From UBA6168 sp041163745 (GTDB taxonomy: Bacteria; Bacteroidota; Bacteroidia; Chitinophagales; Saprospiraceae), in the NCBI GenBank assembly GCA_041163745.1, contig JBEAQU010000087.1, forward strand, positions 62,001-126,000: a DNA stretch of 64,000 nucleotides. The letters are read 5' to 3'. A program made the translations under genes and the position numbers. Positions 16,998 to 25,695 of this stretch are shown here, one piece after another (the stretch's first letter is position 1; each line of letters begins with the position of its first letter). Below the pieces are notes generated by a model. The model did not search any database. It worked only from the letters and a program-made list of their open reading frames with translations, and was not told where the DNA came from.

Positions 16998-17036
16998 TTG
17001 ACAAAGGTCATCCCCCCATGTGCGGTTCTTCACATG
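16998..17036. promoter_or_regulatory. Two candidate Crp/Fnr operators upstream of the persulfide dioxygenase gene
   Basis: TTGAC-AAAG-GTCAT (16998-17011) is an Fnr-like dyad with 4-base spacer. Six bases on, CATGTG-N8-CACATG (17017-17036) contains TGTG-N8-CACA, the spacing of CRP sites. Both lie 105-145 bases before the next gene and just after the regulator gene. The second dyad can also form a hairpin. Confidence 0.45.
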
Positions 17037-17141
17037 ACCGGACAGGCAAGCACCCGACCTTTGCCTCACACGACCACCCGGGTGACACCTCCACATCGGC
17101 ATGCGGAAAACAACCAATTCATCGATTAAACATCAATCGTC

Positions 17142-18554
17142 ATGAAAGTAGAACAGCTATATACCGGCTGCCTCGCGGAGGCAGCCTATTACATCGTCAG
17201 CAAGGGGGAAGCGGTCATCATCGACCCGCTCCGGGAAACGGATCCCTACCTGAAGCGGCTACGGGACGACAAAGCCTCCCTGAAGTATGTGCTCGAAACT
17301 CATTTCCATGCGGATTTCGTCTCCGGACACCTGGACCTGGCCCGGGAGACCGGCGCCACCATCGTATACGGACCGACCGCCATGCCCAAATTCGATGCCC
17401 ATATCGCCATGGACAACGAAGTGCTGCAGGTCGGTGACGTCACCATCCAGGTCCTGCACACTCCCGGACATACCATGGAAAGCTCCACCTTCCTGCTAAA
17501 GGACGAAAACGGGAAGGACTACGCCATCTTCACCGGAGACACCCTGTTCCTCGGCGATGTCGGCCGCCCGGACCTCGCCATCAAGCAAGGAGAGATCACC
17601 GAGCGAGACCTGGCCGGCATGCTGTACGACAGCCTGCGCAACCGGATCATGCCGCTCAACGACGATGTCATCGTCTATCCAGGCCATGGCGCCGGCTCGG
17701 CCTGCGGAAAGAAAATGAGCAAGGACACCTGGGGTTACCTCGGTGACCAGAAAAAAATAAACTACGCCCTGCGGGCCGACATGTCCAGGGACGAATTCGT
17801 CGGGGAAGTGCTGTCCGGCCTGGTTCCGCCCCCGCAATATTTCCCGAAGAACGCCGTCATGAACAAAATGGGATACGAAAGTATCGAAACGGTCCGCCAA
17901 CGCGGGGAACAGCCGCTCAACACGCGCGCCTTCAAAGCCGCTTGGGAGGGGAACGACGCCTTGGTACTGGATACCCGGCACCAATCCGACTTCGCCAAAG
18001 GATTCATCCCTGGATCCATCTTCATCGGCATCGATGACAACTTCGCCCCCTGGGTCGGCACCTTGGTCACGGACCTCCAGACGCCCATCCTCTTCGTTTG
18101 CGAACCCGGTCGCGAAGAGGAGGTCGTCACGCGGTTGGCACGGGTCGGTTATGACAATGCCATCGGGTATCTCAAAGGAGGCATCGAAGCCTGGCGCGCC
18201 GCCGGGGAGGCGATGGACACGCTGGAGGAAATCTCCGCCGATGCCTTCGCCGCCAGATACAATCGCAAGTCCATGCATCTGCTGGATGTACGCCGCAGCA
18301 GTGAATTCGATACCGAACATATCCAGGGCGCCACCAGTTTCCCGCTGGATTTCATCAACGAGCACATGGCCTCCGTCGACCGCAACCAGACTTACTACCT
18401 ACATTGCGCCGGCGGCTACCGGTCCGTGATCGCCGCCTCCATCCTCAAAGCCCGTGGATTCGACCGCGTAGTCAATATCCAGGGCGGATACAAGGCCCTC
18501 AGCCAAACCGCCCTCCCACGGACGGACTTCGTGGAGCAGCTTACAGAACTTTGA
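17142..18554 (+). CDS. ETHE1-like persulfide dioxygenase fused to two rhodanese domains
   Basis: The 470-residue cytoplasmic protein has a metallo-beta-lactamase domain (1-about 250) with THFHADFVSGH, HTPGHT, FTGDTLF and YPGHGAGSACG, the mononuclear-iron set of ETHE1-type glutathione-persulfide dioxygenases. Two rhodanese domains follow (about 265-360 and 370-470). The first has LVLDTRHQSDF and a possible catalytic Cys in FVCEPG; the second has LLDVRRSSEFD and active-site Cys in HCAGGYRS. It would oxidise low-molecular-weight persulfide to sulfite and move sulfane sulfur, protecting from sulfide. It is the first gene after the Crp/Fnr regulator and is followed by a strong terminator. Confidence 0.9.
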   Translation: MKVEQLYTGCLAEAAYYIVSKGEAVIIDPLRETDPYLKRLRDDKASLKYVLETHFHADFVSGHLDLARETGATIVYGPTAMPKFDAHIAMDNEVLQVGDVTIQVLHTPGHTMESSTFLLKDENGKDYAIFTGDTLFLGDVGRPDLAIKQGEITERDLAGMLYDSLRNRIMPLNDDVIVYPGHGAGSACGKKMSKDTWGYLGDQKKINYALRADMSRDEFVGEVLSGLVPPPQYFPKNAVMNKMGYESIETVRQRGEQPLNTRAFKAAWEGNDALVLDTRHQSDFAKGFIPGSIFIGIDDNFAPWVGTLVTDLQTPILFVCEPGREEEVVTRLARVGYDNAIGYLKGGIEAWRAAGEAMDTLEEISADAFAARYNRKSMHLLDVRRSSEFDTEHIQGATSFPLDFINEHMASVDRNQTYYLHCAGGYRSVIAASILKARGFDRVVNIQGGYKALSQTALPRTDFVEQLTEL

Positions 18555-18576
18555 TTTCTAATTGTTCGATTTTTGA

Positions 18577-18616
18577 AAGAAGTGCTTGCATCTACCGTAT
18601 GCAAGCGCTTCTTTTT
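18577..18616 (+). terminator. Intrinsic terminator after the persulfide dioxygenase gene
   Basis: GAAGTGCTTGCAT pairs with ATGCAAGCGCTTC (one G-U pair) around a 7-base loop and is followed by CTTTTTG, about 25 bases after the stop codon. Confidence 0.85.
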
Positions 18617-19190
18617 GCTTCCCGCCTGCACGAAGCCTGTCGCAGCCCGGTACCATCCTGTTCCATACCTTCAGAGACGCCCGTATCATACCACGTATCC
18701 GGCGGTATTTCGAAAGAATGCCAGCTTGCCATTTTTGGAACCAATTCGCACCGGGCGCAAAGCTGATGGTCGCCCAAACACAGGCCACCCATGGAGATGG
18801 AGCACGCCCCCCCTTTCCATGACATCACCCATTCCGCCGGTTCCCTCCCCGACAAAATGAGCGCAATATCCCCGTCATAGGGAGCCAAGAAAACGCTGCA
18901 TTCTGCAGGTCGAACAATTAGCAGGAATACTCGTCCCTCTCCTCCATTCGCTAATTTTCGTTTCACGGCAACATCGCCGAGCGGGAAGACGGCCCAATTG
19001 CCGTCTTGACAGCGATCTGGCTCGTTCCCTCGGATCACAACGGAACCGACCCTTCGGTGTGCGCCATATCCCGCTGTTTCTTGTGTCACTACCGAAAGAT
19101 AGGCTGTCTGCAGCAAGGACATGGTGAAACAAACCCGCTTGCAGGCAAAGGAGCGACGGATGTGATGTGGATTACGGAACAGCCGGCGAC
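18617..19190. other. Stretch without a convincing gene between the terminator and the rhodanese genes
   Basis: A minus-strand frame fills most of it (18592-19215), but its product is rich in Cys, Trp and Arg, resembles no family I know, and its end overlaps the terminator. I see no plus-strand gene, tRNA or repeat here. Confidence 0.4.
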
Positions 19191-19197
19191 GGCATCC

Positions 19198-19205
19198 TAT
19201 CTTTG
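19198..19205 (+). promoter_or_regulatory. -7 promoter box (TATCTTTG) of the rhodanese/peroxiredoxin genes
   Basis: A full match to TAnnTTTG lies 29 bases before the ATG of the first small rhodanese gene. No good TTTG element is seen at the expected -33 distance. Confidence 0.6.
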
Positions 19206-19234
19206 TACCATCCAATCACAAAAAAACTGTCAAC

Positions 19235-19537
19235 ATGGATTTAGCAGCCATCATCAACAATCCCTCCGCCACGCTGGTCGACGTGCGCGAGACCTACGAG
19301 TTCCAATCCGGACATGCCAAAGGCGCGATCAACATCCCACTGAGCGAGCTGATGCATTCCCTCGACACCTTCCGTAATTTGTCCCGTCCCATCGTCGTGT
19401 ACTGCCGCAGCGGCAACCGAAGCGAGCATGCGAAACTGGTCCTGCAGGCGAAAGGCATCACCCCGGTCCACAACGCGGGCGGATTGGACGAGGTGTCGCA
19501 TTACCAGGCGCAGTCCGCTTTCACCCAACCTGCCTGA
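19235..19537 (+). CDS. Single-domain rhodanese (sulfurtransferase)
   Basis: The 100-residue cytoplasmic protein is one rhodanese domain: TLVDVRETYEFQSGHAKGAINIPL at the start (seen as VDVRETYEF and GAINIPL) and the active-site loop VVYCRSGNRSEHA with catalytic Cys. It would carry sulfane sulfur as a Cys persulfide. It starts a three-gene set with a second rhodanese (38 bases on) and a peroxiredoxin, behind its own TATCTTTG promoter. Confidence 0.92.
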   Translation: MDLAAIINNPSATLVDVRETYEFQSGHAKGAINIPLSELMHSLDTFRNLSRPIVVYCRSGNRSEHAKLVLQAKGITPVHNAGGLDEVSHYQAQSAFTQPA

Positions 19538-19575
19538 ATCGCCGTATCCACCTCCACCACAAAAAAAACAACCGT

Positions 19576-19893
19576 ATGTTGACCTTTCTTAAGAAATTAT
19601 TCGGCGGCCCGTCCGGACCCGGCATGCAGGAACTGCTCGACCAGGGCGCTGTCATCATCGATGTCCGCAGCCGGGAGGAATTCAAGGCCGGCCACGCAAA
19701 AGGCGCCACCAACATCCCCCTGCAGGAACTAGGGGGTCAGCTAAACCGCCTGGCCAAACAAAACAAGCCGGTCGTCACCTGCTGCGCATCCGGCCGCCGC
19801 AGCGGCATCGCCGCCCGGCAACTGCAGGCAGCCGGCATATCCTGCGCCAACGGCGGCCCCTGGCAACGGGTCGCCCATGCCATTGGAAAATGA
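19576..19893 (+). CDS. Single-domain rhodanese (sulfurtransferase)
   Basis: The 105-residue protein has a short N-terminal extension (MLTFLKKLFGG, possibly amphipathic) and one rhodanese domain: IIDVRSREEFKAGHAKGA and the active-site loop VTCCASGRRSGIA, with two adjacent cysteines. It lies 38 bases after the previous rhodanese gene and 64 before the peroxiredoxin gene, so co-transcription is likely. It is similar to but clearly diverged from its neighbour, an old duplication at most. Confidence 0.92.
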   Translation: MLTFLKKLFGGPSGPGMQELLDQGAVIIDVRSREEFKAGHAKGATNIPLQELGGQLNRLAKQNKPVVTCCASGRRSGIAARQLQAAGISCANGGPWQRVAHAIGK

Positions 19894-19957
19894 ACCCGGT
19901 CGGCCGGAACCGGTACTCGTCGGCTCCGACTGTAGCGAATAACTGAATACGAATTAT

Positions 19958-20620
19958 ATGGAAAGCCAATTATTGACAGGTGCCATACCCCGCATCGGGG
20001 ACAAGGCGCCGGATTTCACCGCCAAGACCACTACCGGAAACATGACCTTCTCCGAGTTCAACAGAGGCAGCTGGGTCATCCTGTTCTCCCACCCGGCGGA
20101 TTTCACCCCCGTCTGCACGACGGAAATGTCGGCCTTCGCCCAGGACAAGGCGTTCTATGCCGAACACAACACCAAATTGCTCGGACTGAGCATCGACAGC
20201 ATCCACTCCCACCTGGCGTGGGTCAACAATGTACGGGAGAAGACCGACGTCTACATGGATTTCCCCATCATCGCCGACCTGGACATGCAAGTGGCCCACC
20301 TGTACGGCATGCTGCATCCGGGGGAAAGCGAAACCGCCGCCGTCCGTGCCGTTTTCTTCATCGACCCGAAAGGCTTCATCCGGCTGATCATGTACTACCC
20401 CTTGAATGTCGGCCGCAACATGGACGAAATACAACGGTCGCTGGTCGCCCTGCAGACGGCGGACACCTGCCAATGCGCGCTCCCGGTCAACTGGCGCAAA
20501 GGGGACAAGGCCATCGTGCCGCCACCCAAAACCTTGGCGGAAATGGACGAACGGATCGCCGACACCACCTATGAGAAAGTCGACTTCTACCTCGCCCGCA
20601 AGGAAATCACCGCCAACTGA
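19958..20620 (+). CDS. 1-Cys peroxiredoxin (Prx6/archaeal AhpC type)
   Basis: The 220-residue protein has the peroxiredoxin motif HPADFTPVCTTEMSAF with peroxidatic Cys53 and an extended C-terminal arm (VNWRKGDKAIVPPPKTLAEM) typical of Prx6-type enzymes. Two further cysteines (DTCQCALP, about 171-173) match those of archaeal Prx6 and may resolve the sulfenic acid. It reduces peroxides in the cytoplasm; beside persulfide genes it could also act on persulfides, which is inference. A strong terminator follows 23 bases after the stop. Confidence 0.93.
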   Translation: MESQLLTGAIPRIGDKAPDFTAKTTTGNMTFSEFNRGSWVILFSHPADFTPVCTTEMSAFAQDKAFYAEHNTKLLGLSIDSIHSHLAWVNNVREKTDVYMDFPIIADLDMQVAHLYGMLHPGESETAAVRAVFFIDPKGFIRLIMYYPLNVGRNMDEIQRSLVALQTADTCQCALPVNWRKGDKAIVPPPKTLAEMDERIADTTYEKVDFYLARKEITAN

Positions 20621-20642
20621 GCTAAGCGAATGAAAACAATCC

Positions 20643-20677
20643 GCCCGTCGTGCCGCCCGGCCGACGGGCATTTTTTT
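20643..20677 (+). terminator. Intrinsic terminator after the peroxiredoxin gene
   Basis: GCCCGTC (20643-20649) pairs with GACGGGC (20663-20669), followed by A and seven T. It closes the rhodanese/peroxiredoxin transcript. Confidence 0.85.
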
Positions 20678-20826
20678 CCATACCCGGCCGAAGGGACCCG
20701 TCTCCCCTTCCGTACCATTTCCGCAGCCGCCGGCCGCGCCTGGTTCGCACCCGCTCCCGCCGACGGGACATCCGCCCCCTTGGCACCGCCCTCCGCCGGC
20801 CATGCCCGGCAAAGCCGCCCGTATCT

Positions 20827-20852
20827 CAGCGGAATTTGTTAATTTTCCGCTG
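20827..20852. promoter_or_regulatory. Dyad symmetry in the promoter region of the PorE-like gene
   Basis: CAGCGGAA (20827-20834) and TTCCGCTG (20845-20852) form a perfect 8-bp inverted repeat around an AT-rich centre, 40 bases before the next start. TAATTTTC inside it resembles a -7 box. An operator or a small hairpin is possible. Confidence 0.35.
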
Positions 20853-20891
20853 CCAAGCCATCGTTCGGCCAAGCAATGAAAAAAGTGCGAT

Positions 20892-22961
20892 ATGTCCGGC
20901 ATCCTGACAGACACCTGCCATCCGACCGAGCCGCATTCCGGGCGTGTCCTGTACCGGGCGGCCCTCCTGACGGCCCTCCTGCTGACCTGTATCCTGTTCC
21001 TGTCATTCCGGGCGCACGGACAATCCGCCCGTGCTTTCGAGAAAGCAGGTGACAAGGCCGCCGCCGCGTCGGATCCCTTCGCCGCGCTGCACCAATATGG
21101 GGAAGCGCTGGCCCGGGAACCGGAAGACATTGGGCTTTGGTACAAGTATGCGGACGCCGCCCGCAGCAGTTACGCCTGGCCTTTGGCAGCCACCTATTTC
21201 CGGAAGGTGACCGAACACGGACAGGCCGCGGATTATCCGCTGGCCGGGTTTCTGCTCGGGCAGGCCCTGCAATCTCAGGAGCGCTATGCCGAAGCGCTCG
21301 AGGCCTACCGCCGGTACCAATCGCAGGGAGATACCGCCGGCTACCATCATGCCTGGTGCCGCGAAGCGGTCGGCAGCTGCGAATGGGTCCTGACGGGGGC
21401 AGCACCGGCTGACAGCGGTCGATACCTGGCGGATCCACCCGGCCGGATGGTCAACAGCCCTTTTTCCGAATTCGGCGCCATACAGCGGAACGGCGAATTG
21501 TACTACTCCTCCCTGCGCTTCGAATACCCCGGCGACCGACATAAACCGGCTCGCAAACTCACCAAGGTACTGGTCGCAAAAGACCGGCAGCGGGGCCGGC
21601 CGATGACCGGCGGGTTCAACGCAGCTGACCGGCATACCGCCCATACCGCCTTCAACTCCGACGGGTCGCGGCTTTATTTCACGCTCTGCCAATATGAGAA
21701 CACCACCCGTATCCGTTGCGAACTGTACTACCGCGAAAAAGACCGCCGCGGCCGTTGGAAAAAGGATGCCGTCCGGCTACCGGACATCGTCAACAAACAG
21801 GGCTACACCACCACCCAACCATCGGTCGGCTTCGACAGTCTTTCCGGGCAGGAAATCCTGTTCTTCGTCTCCGACCGCAACGGCGGAGCCGGCAAGCTGG
21901 ACATCTGGTACACGCCGCTCGTCGACAACCGCTTCCTGGAACCGACCAATCTCAGCGCCCTCAACACCCCGGAAAACGAGGTCAGCCCCTTCTTCGACAT
22001 GCCTACCCAGACCCTCTACTACAGCTCCGACCGGCAGCAACCGTCCTTCGGCGGCTATGACATCTTCCGGTCGGCCTATCGGGACCAAGGCTTCGCCCGG
22101 CCGGACAATATCGGCAGGCCTTTCAATTCCGGCTATCACGACCTCTATTTCTCCACAGCAGGCGACAGCATCCTGCTCCTGTCTTCCAACCGACCCGGCT
22201 CTCTTTTCCTGGATGCCGCAAACCAATCCTGCTGCTTCGACATCTACCGGTTCGTCCGTATCCCCCGATCCGACCCACAGGACCCCACGCCGCCGGACAC
22301 AGCCGCCACGGCCGACCATACACAGCAAGACTTGTCGGTTGGCACTGACCAACCGCTCCGGCTGGCGGATTTCCTGCCCTTGGCGCTCTATTTCGACAAC
22401 GACGAGCCAGACCGTCGCACGCAACGCACGACCACCCGTAAGGAGTACGGAATGACCTTCGACGCTTATTACGCACGCAAACAGGAATACACGGAACGCT
22501 ACCGTCGCGGCCTGCCGGGGGAGAAGGCGGAGCTTGCCGAAGCGGATATGGACGACTTCTTCGAAACCGTCGTGCGCAAGGGTCGCGACGACCTGGCGCT
22601 CTTCACGGAATTGTTGTACGGGCGACTGTCCGCCGGCCGAACCGTCACCATCTCCATCCGGGGATACACCAGCCCAAGGGCACAGTCGGATTACAACGAC
22701 CGACTCGCCCGTCGGCGCATCAGCAGCCTGCGCAACCACTTCGAATCATGGAAGGATGGCGTGCTGGCACCGTACATACGAGCCGGCCGGCTGGTGCTGA
22801 CGGAAGTTCCCTTCGGCGAAACCACCGCCGCATCCGGTATCAGTGACGACCTGGTGGACGAACGGAACTCCATCTACAGCATCGGAGCCGCCCGGGAACG
22901 ACGGGTGGAGATCGTGGCCGTATCGGACGAGCCGGCCAATGAAAGGCAATCGGAGGAATGA
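20892..22961 (+). CDS. PorE-like envelope protein: TPR, WD40-like (PD40) repeats and C-terminal OmpA-like domain
   Basis: The 689-residue product has a membrane/signal segment (about 19-44, LLTALLLTCILFLSF), TPR-like helices (45-165), and a beta-propeller of PD40 repeats (about 180-470) with recurrent FNSDGSRLYFT, ILFFVSDRNGGAGKLDIW and TLYYSSDRQQPSFGGYDIF motifs. The C-terminal part (about 560-685) resembles an OmpA peptidoglycan-binding domain: VTISIRGYTSPRAQSDYNDRLARRR, here recognised by GYTSP and the NDRLARRR helix. This domain order is that of PorE, a T9SS-associated protein anchored to peptidoglycan; many paralogues exist in Bacteroidota. A structural or secretion-linked envelope role is inferred. 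Confidence 0.75.
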   Translation: MSGILTDTCHPTEPHSGRVLYRAALLTALLLTCILFLSFRAHGQSARAFEKAGDKAAAASDPFAALHQYGEALAREPEDIGLWYKYADAARSSYAWPLAATYFRKVTEHGQAADYPLAGFLLGQALQSQERYAEALEAYRRYQSQGDTAGYHHAWCREAVGSCEWVLTGAAPADSGRYLADPPGRMVNSPFSEFGAIQRNGELYYSSLRFEYPGDRHKPARKLTKVLVAKDRQRGRPMTGGFNAADRHTAHTAFNSDGSRLYFTLCQYENTTRIRCELYYREKDRRGRWKKDAVRLPDIVNKQGYTTTQPSVGFDSLSGQEILFFVSDRNGGAGKLDIWYTPLVDNRFLEPTNLSALNTPENEVSPFFDMPTQTLYYSSDRQQPSFGGYDIFRSAYRDQGFARPDNIGRPFNSGYHDLYFSTAGDSILLLSSNRPGSLFLDAANQSCCFDIYRFVRIPRSDPQDPTPPDTAATADHTQQDLSVGTDQPLRLADFLPLALYFDNDEPDRRTQRTTTRKEYGMTFDAYYARKQEYTERYRRGLPGEKAELAEADMDDFFETVVRKGRDDLALFTELLYGRLSAGRTVTISIRGYTSPRAQSDYNDRLARRRISSLRNHFESWKDGVLAPYIRAGRLVLTEVPFGETTAASGISDDLVDERNSIYSIGAARERRVEIVAVSDEPANERQSEE

Positions 22962-23016
22962 CTTACAGCAGGTGGGGGATTCCTTGGCGTGGCCGCATGC
23001 AGGAAGGAGGACCAGC

Positions 23017-23052
23017 AAAACGGGAAAGGGTCCGAACGACCGCTTTCCCGTC
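23017..23052 (-). terminator. Probable intrinsic terminator of ndk
   Basis: ACGGGAAAG (23021-23029) pairs with CTTTCCCGT (23044-23052). On the minus strand four U follow the stem. It starts 20 bases after the ndk stop codon. Confidence 0.65.
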
Positions 23053-23071
23053 TCACCGAAGGAGCAGTTGC

Positions 23072-23488
23072 TCAGAACATCTCGACACCGGCAAAATGGA
23101 AGCTGCCCTCGATGGTGGCATTCTCATCGGAATCCGAGCCATGGACGGCATTCTCACCGACGCTTTTTGCGTACTTCGCCCGGATGGTGCCTGGAGCGGC
23201 CTGGGCAGGGTTGGTCGCACCGATCAATGTGCGGAAATCGGCCACCGCATTCTCCTTTTCCAGGATGGCCGCCACGATCGGACCGGAAGACATGAAATCC
23301 ACCAGTTCCTGATAGAAAGGACGCTCCCGGTGGACGGCGTAGAATTCTCCGGCCTTCTCTTTGGTAAGCTGTGTCATCTTCAGGGCGACGATCCGGAAGC
23401 CGGCGGCCGCGATATCGTGCAGGATGGCACCGATATGCCCGTCCTTTACGGCATCGGGCTTGATCATGGTAAGCGTTCTGTTGGACAT
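23072..23488 (-). CDS. ndk: Nucleoside diphosphate kinase
   Basis: The 138-residue protein is full family length from MSNRTLTMIKPDAVKDG. The phospho-accepting His lies in VHGSDSDENATIE and the nucleotide-binding FMSSGP and R-GATNPAQAAPGTIR motifs are present. It balances NTP pools by transferring the gamma phosphate between nucleotides. The frame is open 23 codons upstream of 23488, but the family start and the promoter placement favour this ATG. Transcribed alone, between its own promoter and terminator, divergent from nrnA. Confidence 0.97.
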   Translation of the reverse strand: MSNRTLTMIKPDAVKDGHIGAILHDIAAAGFRIVALKMTQLTKEKAGEFYAVHRERPFYQELVDFMSSGPIVAAILEKENAVADFRTLIGATNPAQAAPGTIRAKYAKSVGENAVHGSDSDENATIEGSFHFAGVEMF

Positions 23489-23575
23489 GGTATTGAGCTT
23501 TGGTGAATGCCGGTACGGCGGGTACGGGATGACCCCAGACGGCAGCCCTGCCGGCACAGGTTGTTAAAACGGCCG

Positions 23576-23608
23576 CAAAAGTAAGCAATCGAACCTTTCG
23601 GCTTCAAA
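23576..23608 (-). promoter_or_regulatory. Bacteroidota-type promoter of ndk
   Basis: On the minus strand TTTG (23605-23608) is followed after 21 bases by TACTTTTG (23576-23583), a full consensus promoter. The ndk start lies about 87 bases downstream, giving a leader of roughly 80 bases. Confidence 0.8.
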
Positions 23609-23679
23609 TCAGTTGGTTAATTTTGGAATAATTGTATTTTTTGGGGAACTTCGCCCCCCTTATTCGGATGCTCACCATC

Positions 23680-24693
23680 ATGGAAAATGTCGCAACGCTG
23701 AAGTCATTGCTGGCGGTACCCAAGGATATCGTCATCACCACCCATCGCAACCCGGACGGGGACGCCATCGGGTCTTCGCTGGCCTTGCGCCATTTCCTCG
23801 AACAATTGGGACATACGGTCAAGGTCGCCGTCCCTTCCGATTTTCCCCTTTTCCTCAACTGGATGGCCGGCAGCGGCGACATTCTCATCTATGACTCCGA
23901 CCCGGAGGAGGTGCGGCACGCTTTGGAGAAACCCGACATGGTCTTTTGTCTGGATTTCAACTCGCTCGACCGCATCGACCGGATGGGGGAACAGATCGCA
24001 GACCTGAAATGCCCGAAGGTCCTGATAGACCATCACCTGCATCCCGATCCGTTCTACGATTTCGACCTACATGATGTCAGCGCCAGCTCCACGAGCGAAC
24101 TCGTGTACGACCTGGTGCATCACCTGGGGGAGACGTCCCGGTTGAACAGGACCGTTTCGGAGTGCATCTTCACCGGCATTCTCACCGACACGGGTTCGTT
24201 CAAATACGGCACCTCCCCCAAATTGTTCCGGACGGTTGCGCACCTGCTCGAACTCGGCGTGGATGACACCCGCATCCAGAACCTGGTTTTCAATAGCCTG
24301 GACGAAAAACACCTGCGCCTGCTGGGGCATGTCCTCAACAACCGGATGGAAGTGCTGGACGAGTTCCGCACCGCCATCATCGTCCTCACAAAACAGGACT
24401 ACGAGAAATTCCGCATCTCCCGTGGAGATACGGAAGGACTGGTCAATTACCTCCTGATGATGCGCCACATCGTCATGGCCATCTTCATCCACGAACAACC
24501 CACCATCACCAAGATCTCCCTGCGGTCGAAAGGCAACTTTTCCGTCCAGGACATCGCCAGGAAATATTTCAAAGGGGGCGGCCACAAGAACGCCTCCGGC
24601 GGATACTCCTTCATCGGACTACGGCCGACCCTAAAGAAGTTCAAGGCCATCCTGCCGGAATACAAAGAACAACTCTCACAAATCGAATTCTGA
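23680..24693 (+). CDS. DHH/DHHA1 phosphoesterase, NrnA-type nanoRNase/pAp phosphatase
   Basis: The 337-residue protein has the DHH motifs in order: THRNPDGDAIGSSLAL, FCLDFNSLDRID, the DHH triplet in VLIDHHLHPD, and GILTDTGSFKYG. The C-terminal DHHA1 domain has GGGHKNASGGYS. NrnA-type enzymes degrade short oligoribonucleotides, pGpG or pAp in the cytoplasm with manganese. The start at 23680 (MENVATLKSLL) fits the family; earlier in-frame ATGs at 23632 and 23668 add only low-complexity residues. It is followed 61 bases on by an FKBP gene. Confidence 0.9.
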   Translation: MENVATLKSLLAVPKDIVITTHRNPDGDAIGSSLALRHFLEQLGHTVKVAVPSDFPLFLNWMAGSGDILIYDSDPEEVRHALEKPDMVFCLDFNSLDRIDRMGEQIADLKCPKVLIDHHLHPDPFYDFDLHDVSASSTSELVYDLVHHLGETSRLNRTVSECIFTGILTDTGSFKYGTSPKLFRTVAHLLELGVDDTRIQNLVFNSLDEKHLRLLGHVLNNRMEVLDEFRTAIIVLTKQDYEKFRISRGDTEGLVNYLLMMRHIVMAIFIHEQPTITKISLRSKGNFSVQDIARKYFKGGGHKNASGGYSFIGLRPTLKKFKAILPEYKEQLSQIEF

Positions 24694-24754
24694 ACACCGC
24701 TCCCTGCCCTGGTACCACAAGTCAGGTTTCGGCATCATCCACAATCCATCCAAC

Positions 24755-25678
24755 ATGAAGTATTTTTTTTCGGCTATCCTGGCGGTGCTCCTGCTGACCG
24801 CCGTCTCTCCCGGCTGTAAGAAACAGGCCACCCCTGTCAAGACTCCCAGCGGATACGATCTTGTCAACCACACGGGCGGCAAAGGCCCGAAGCCATCTCC
24901 CGGCGAATATGCCTCCGTCCACATCTATGTCCTGCAGGACGACAGCCTGATAAACAGCACCCGGATGTCCGGTCGGGGAACCTACACCCTCGAAGTGCCG
25001 AACCTTGACAGCATGCCCGCGGAACAGAAGGTACCGGGCATCGCGGATCCCGTCGCCGATGCCGTTTCCCTGATGTCCGTTGGAGACAGCGTCACAGTGC
25101 TGCTGCCCATCACCGAGGAAATGAAGCAGTTCCCCGAAATGCAGAACGTCAGCAAACTCGCCTATGACATCGTGCTGGTGGAGGTGAAATCAGCCGACGC
25201 ATTCATGCAGGAACAATCCGCCCGGGAAGCCGAGGCCGCCGAGCAGCGGCAGGCCGTTGCGGCAAGAGCACCGGAAGTGGATGCCATGATGCAGGCCCTG
25301 GCCGGCCAATATACGTCCGGGGCACTGGACAGCAAGATACGCACCACCGATACCGGCCTCAAGTATATGATCATGGAGGAAGGAACCGGAAAACCGGCCG
25401 TATCCGGCAAACCCGTCAAGGTGCTGTACTATGGCATGCTCACCAACGGCAAGAAATTCGACGATTCCTTCGAACGGGGCACCCCGATTCCTTTCACCCT
25501 CGGCGTGGGCCAGGTCATCCAGGGATGGGACGAAGGTATCGCCCTGCTGAAGGAAGGGGACAAGGCCGTCCTGTTCATCCCTTCCGAACTGGGTTATGGT
25601 GAGACCGGCGCCGGTGCGGACATTCCGCCGAACGCGGAACTGGTATTTTATGTGGAATTGGTCACGGTCATCGAATGA
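24755..25678 (+). CDS. FKBP-type peptidyl-prolyl isomerase lipoprotein
   Basis: The 307-residue product has a lipoprotein signal (TAVSPGC, Cys at about 21), an N-terminal FKBP-like half (about 30-145) that lacks clear active-site residues, a charged linker rich in Ala, Glu and Gln (about 148-185) and a canonical C-terminal FKBP domain (about 200-307): VLYYGMLTNGKKFDDSF, VIQGWDEGIALLKEGDKA and PSELGYGETGAG. It catalyses proline isomerisation during folding of envelope proteins in the periplasm. Two-domain FKBP lipoproteins of this size are common in the phylum. A long structured intergenic sequence follows it. Confidence 0.92.
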   Translation: MKYFFSAILAVLLLTAVSPGCKKQATPVKTPSGYDLVNHTGGKGPKPSPGEYASVHIYVLQDDSLINSTRMSGRGTYTLEVPNLDSMPAEQKVPGIADPVADAVSLMSVGDSVTVLLPITEEMKQFPEMQNVSKLAYDIVLVEVKSADAFMQEQSAREAEAAEQRQAVAARAPEVDAMMQALAGQYTSGALDSKIRTTDTGLKYMIMEEGTGKPAVSGKPVKVLYYGMLTNGKKFDDSFERGTPIPFTLGVGQVIQGWDEGIALLKEGDKAVLFIPSELGYGETGAGADIPPNAELVFYVELVTVIE

Positions 25679-25695
25679 CCTGACCGGCGGCGGAA

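Noticed and set aside
18592..19215. Minus-strand frame of 207 codons
   Set aside because: Composition rich in Cys, Trp and Arg, no family resemblance, and its 3' end runs over the terminator of the gene on the other strand.
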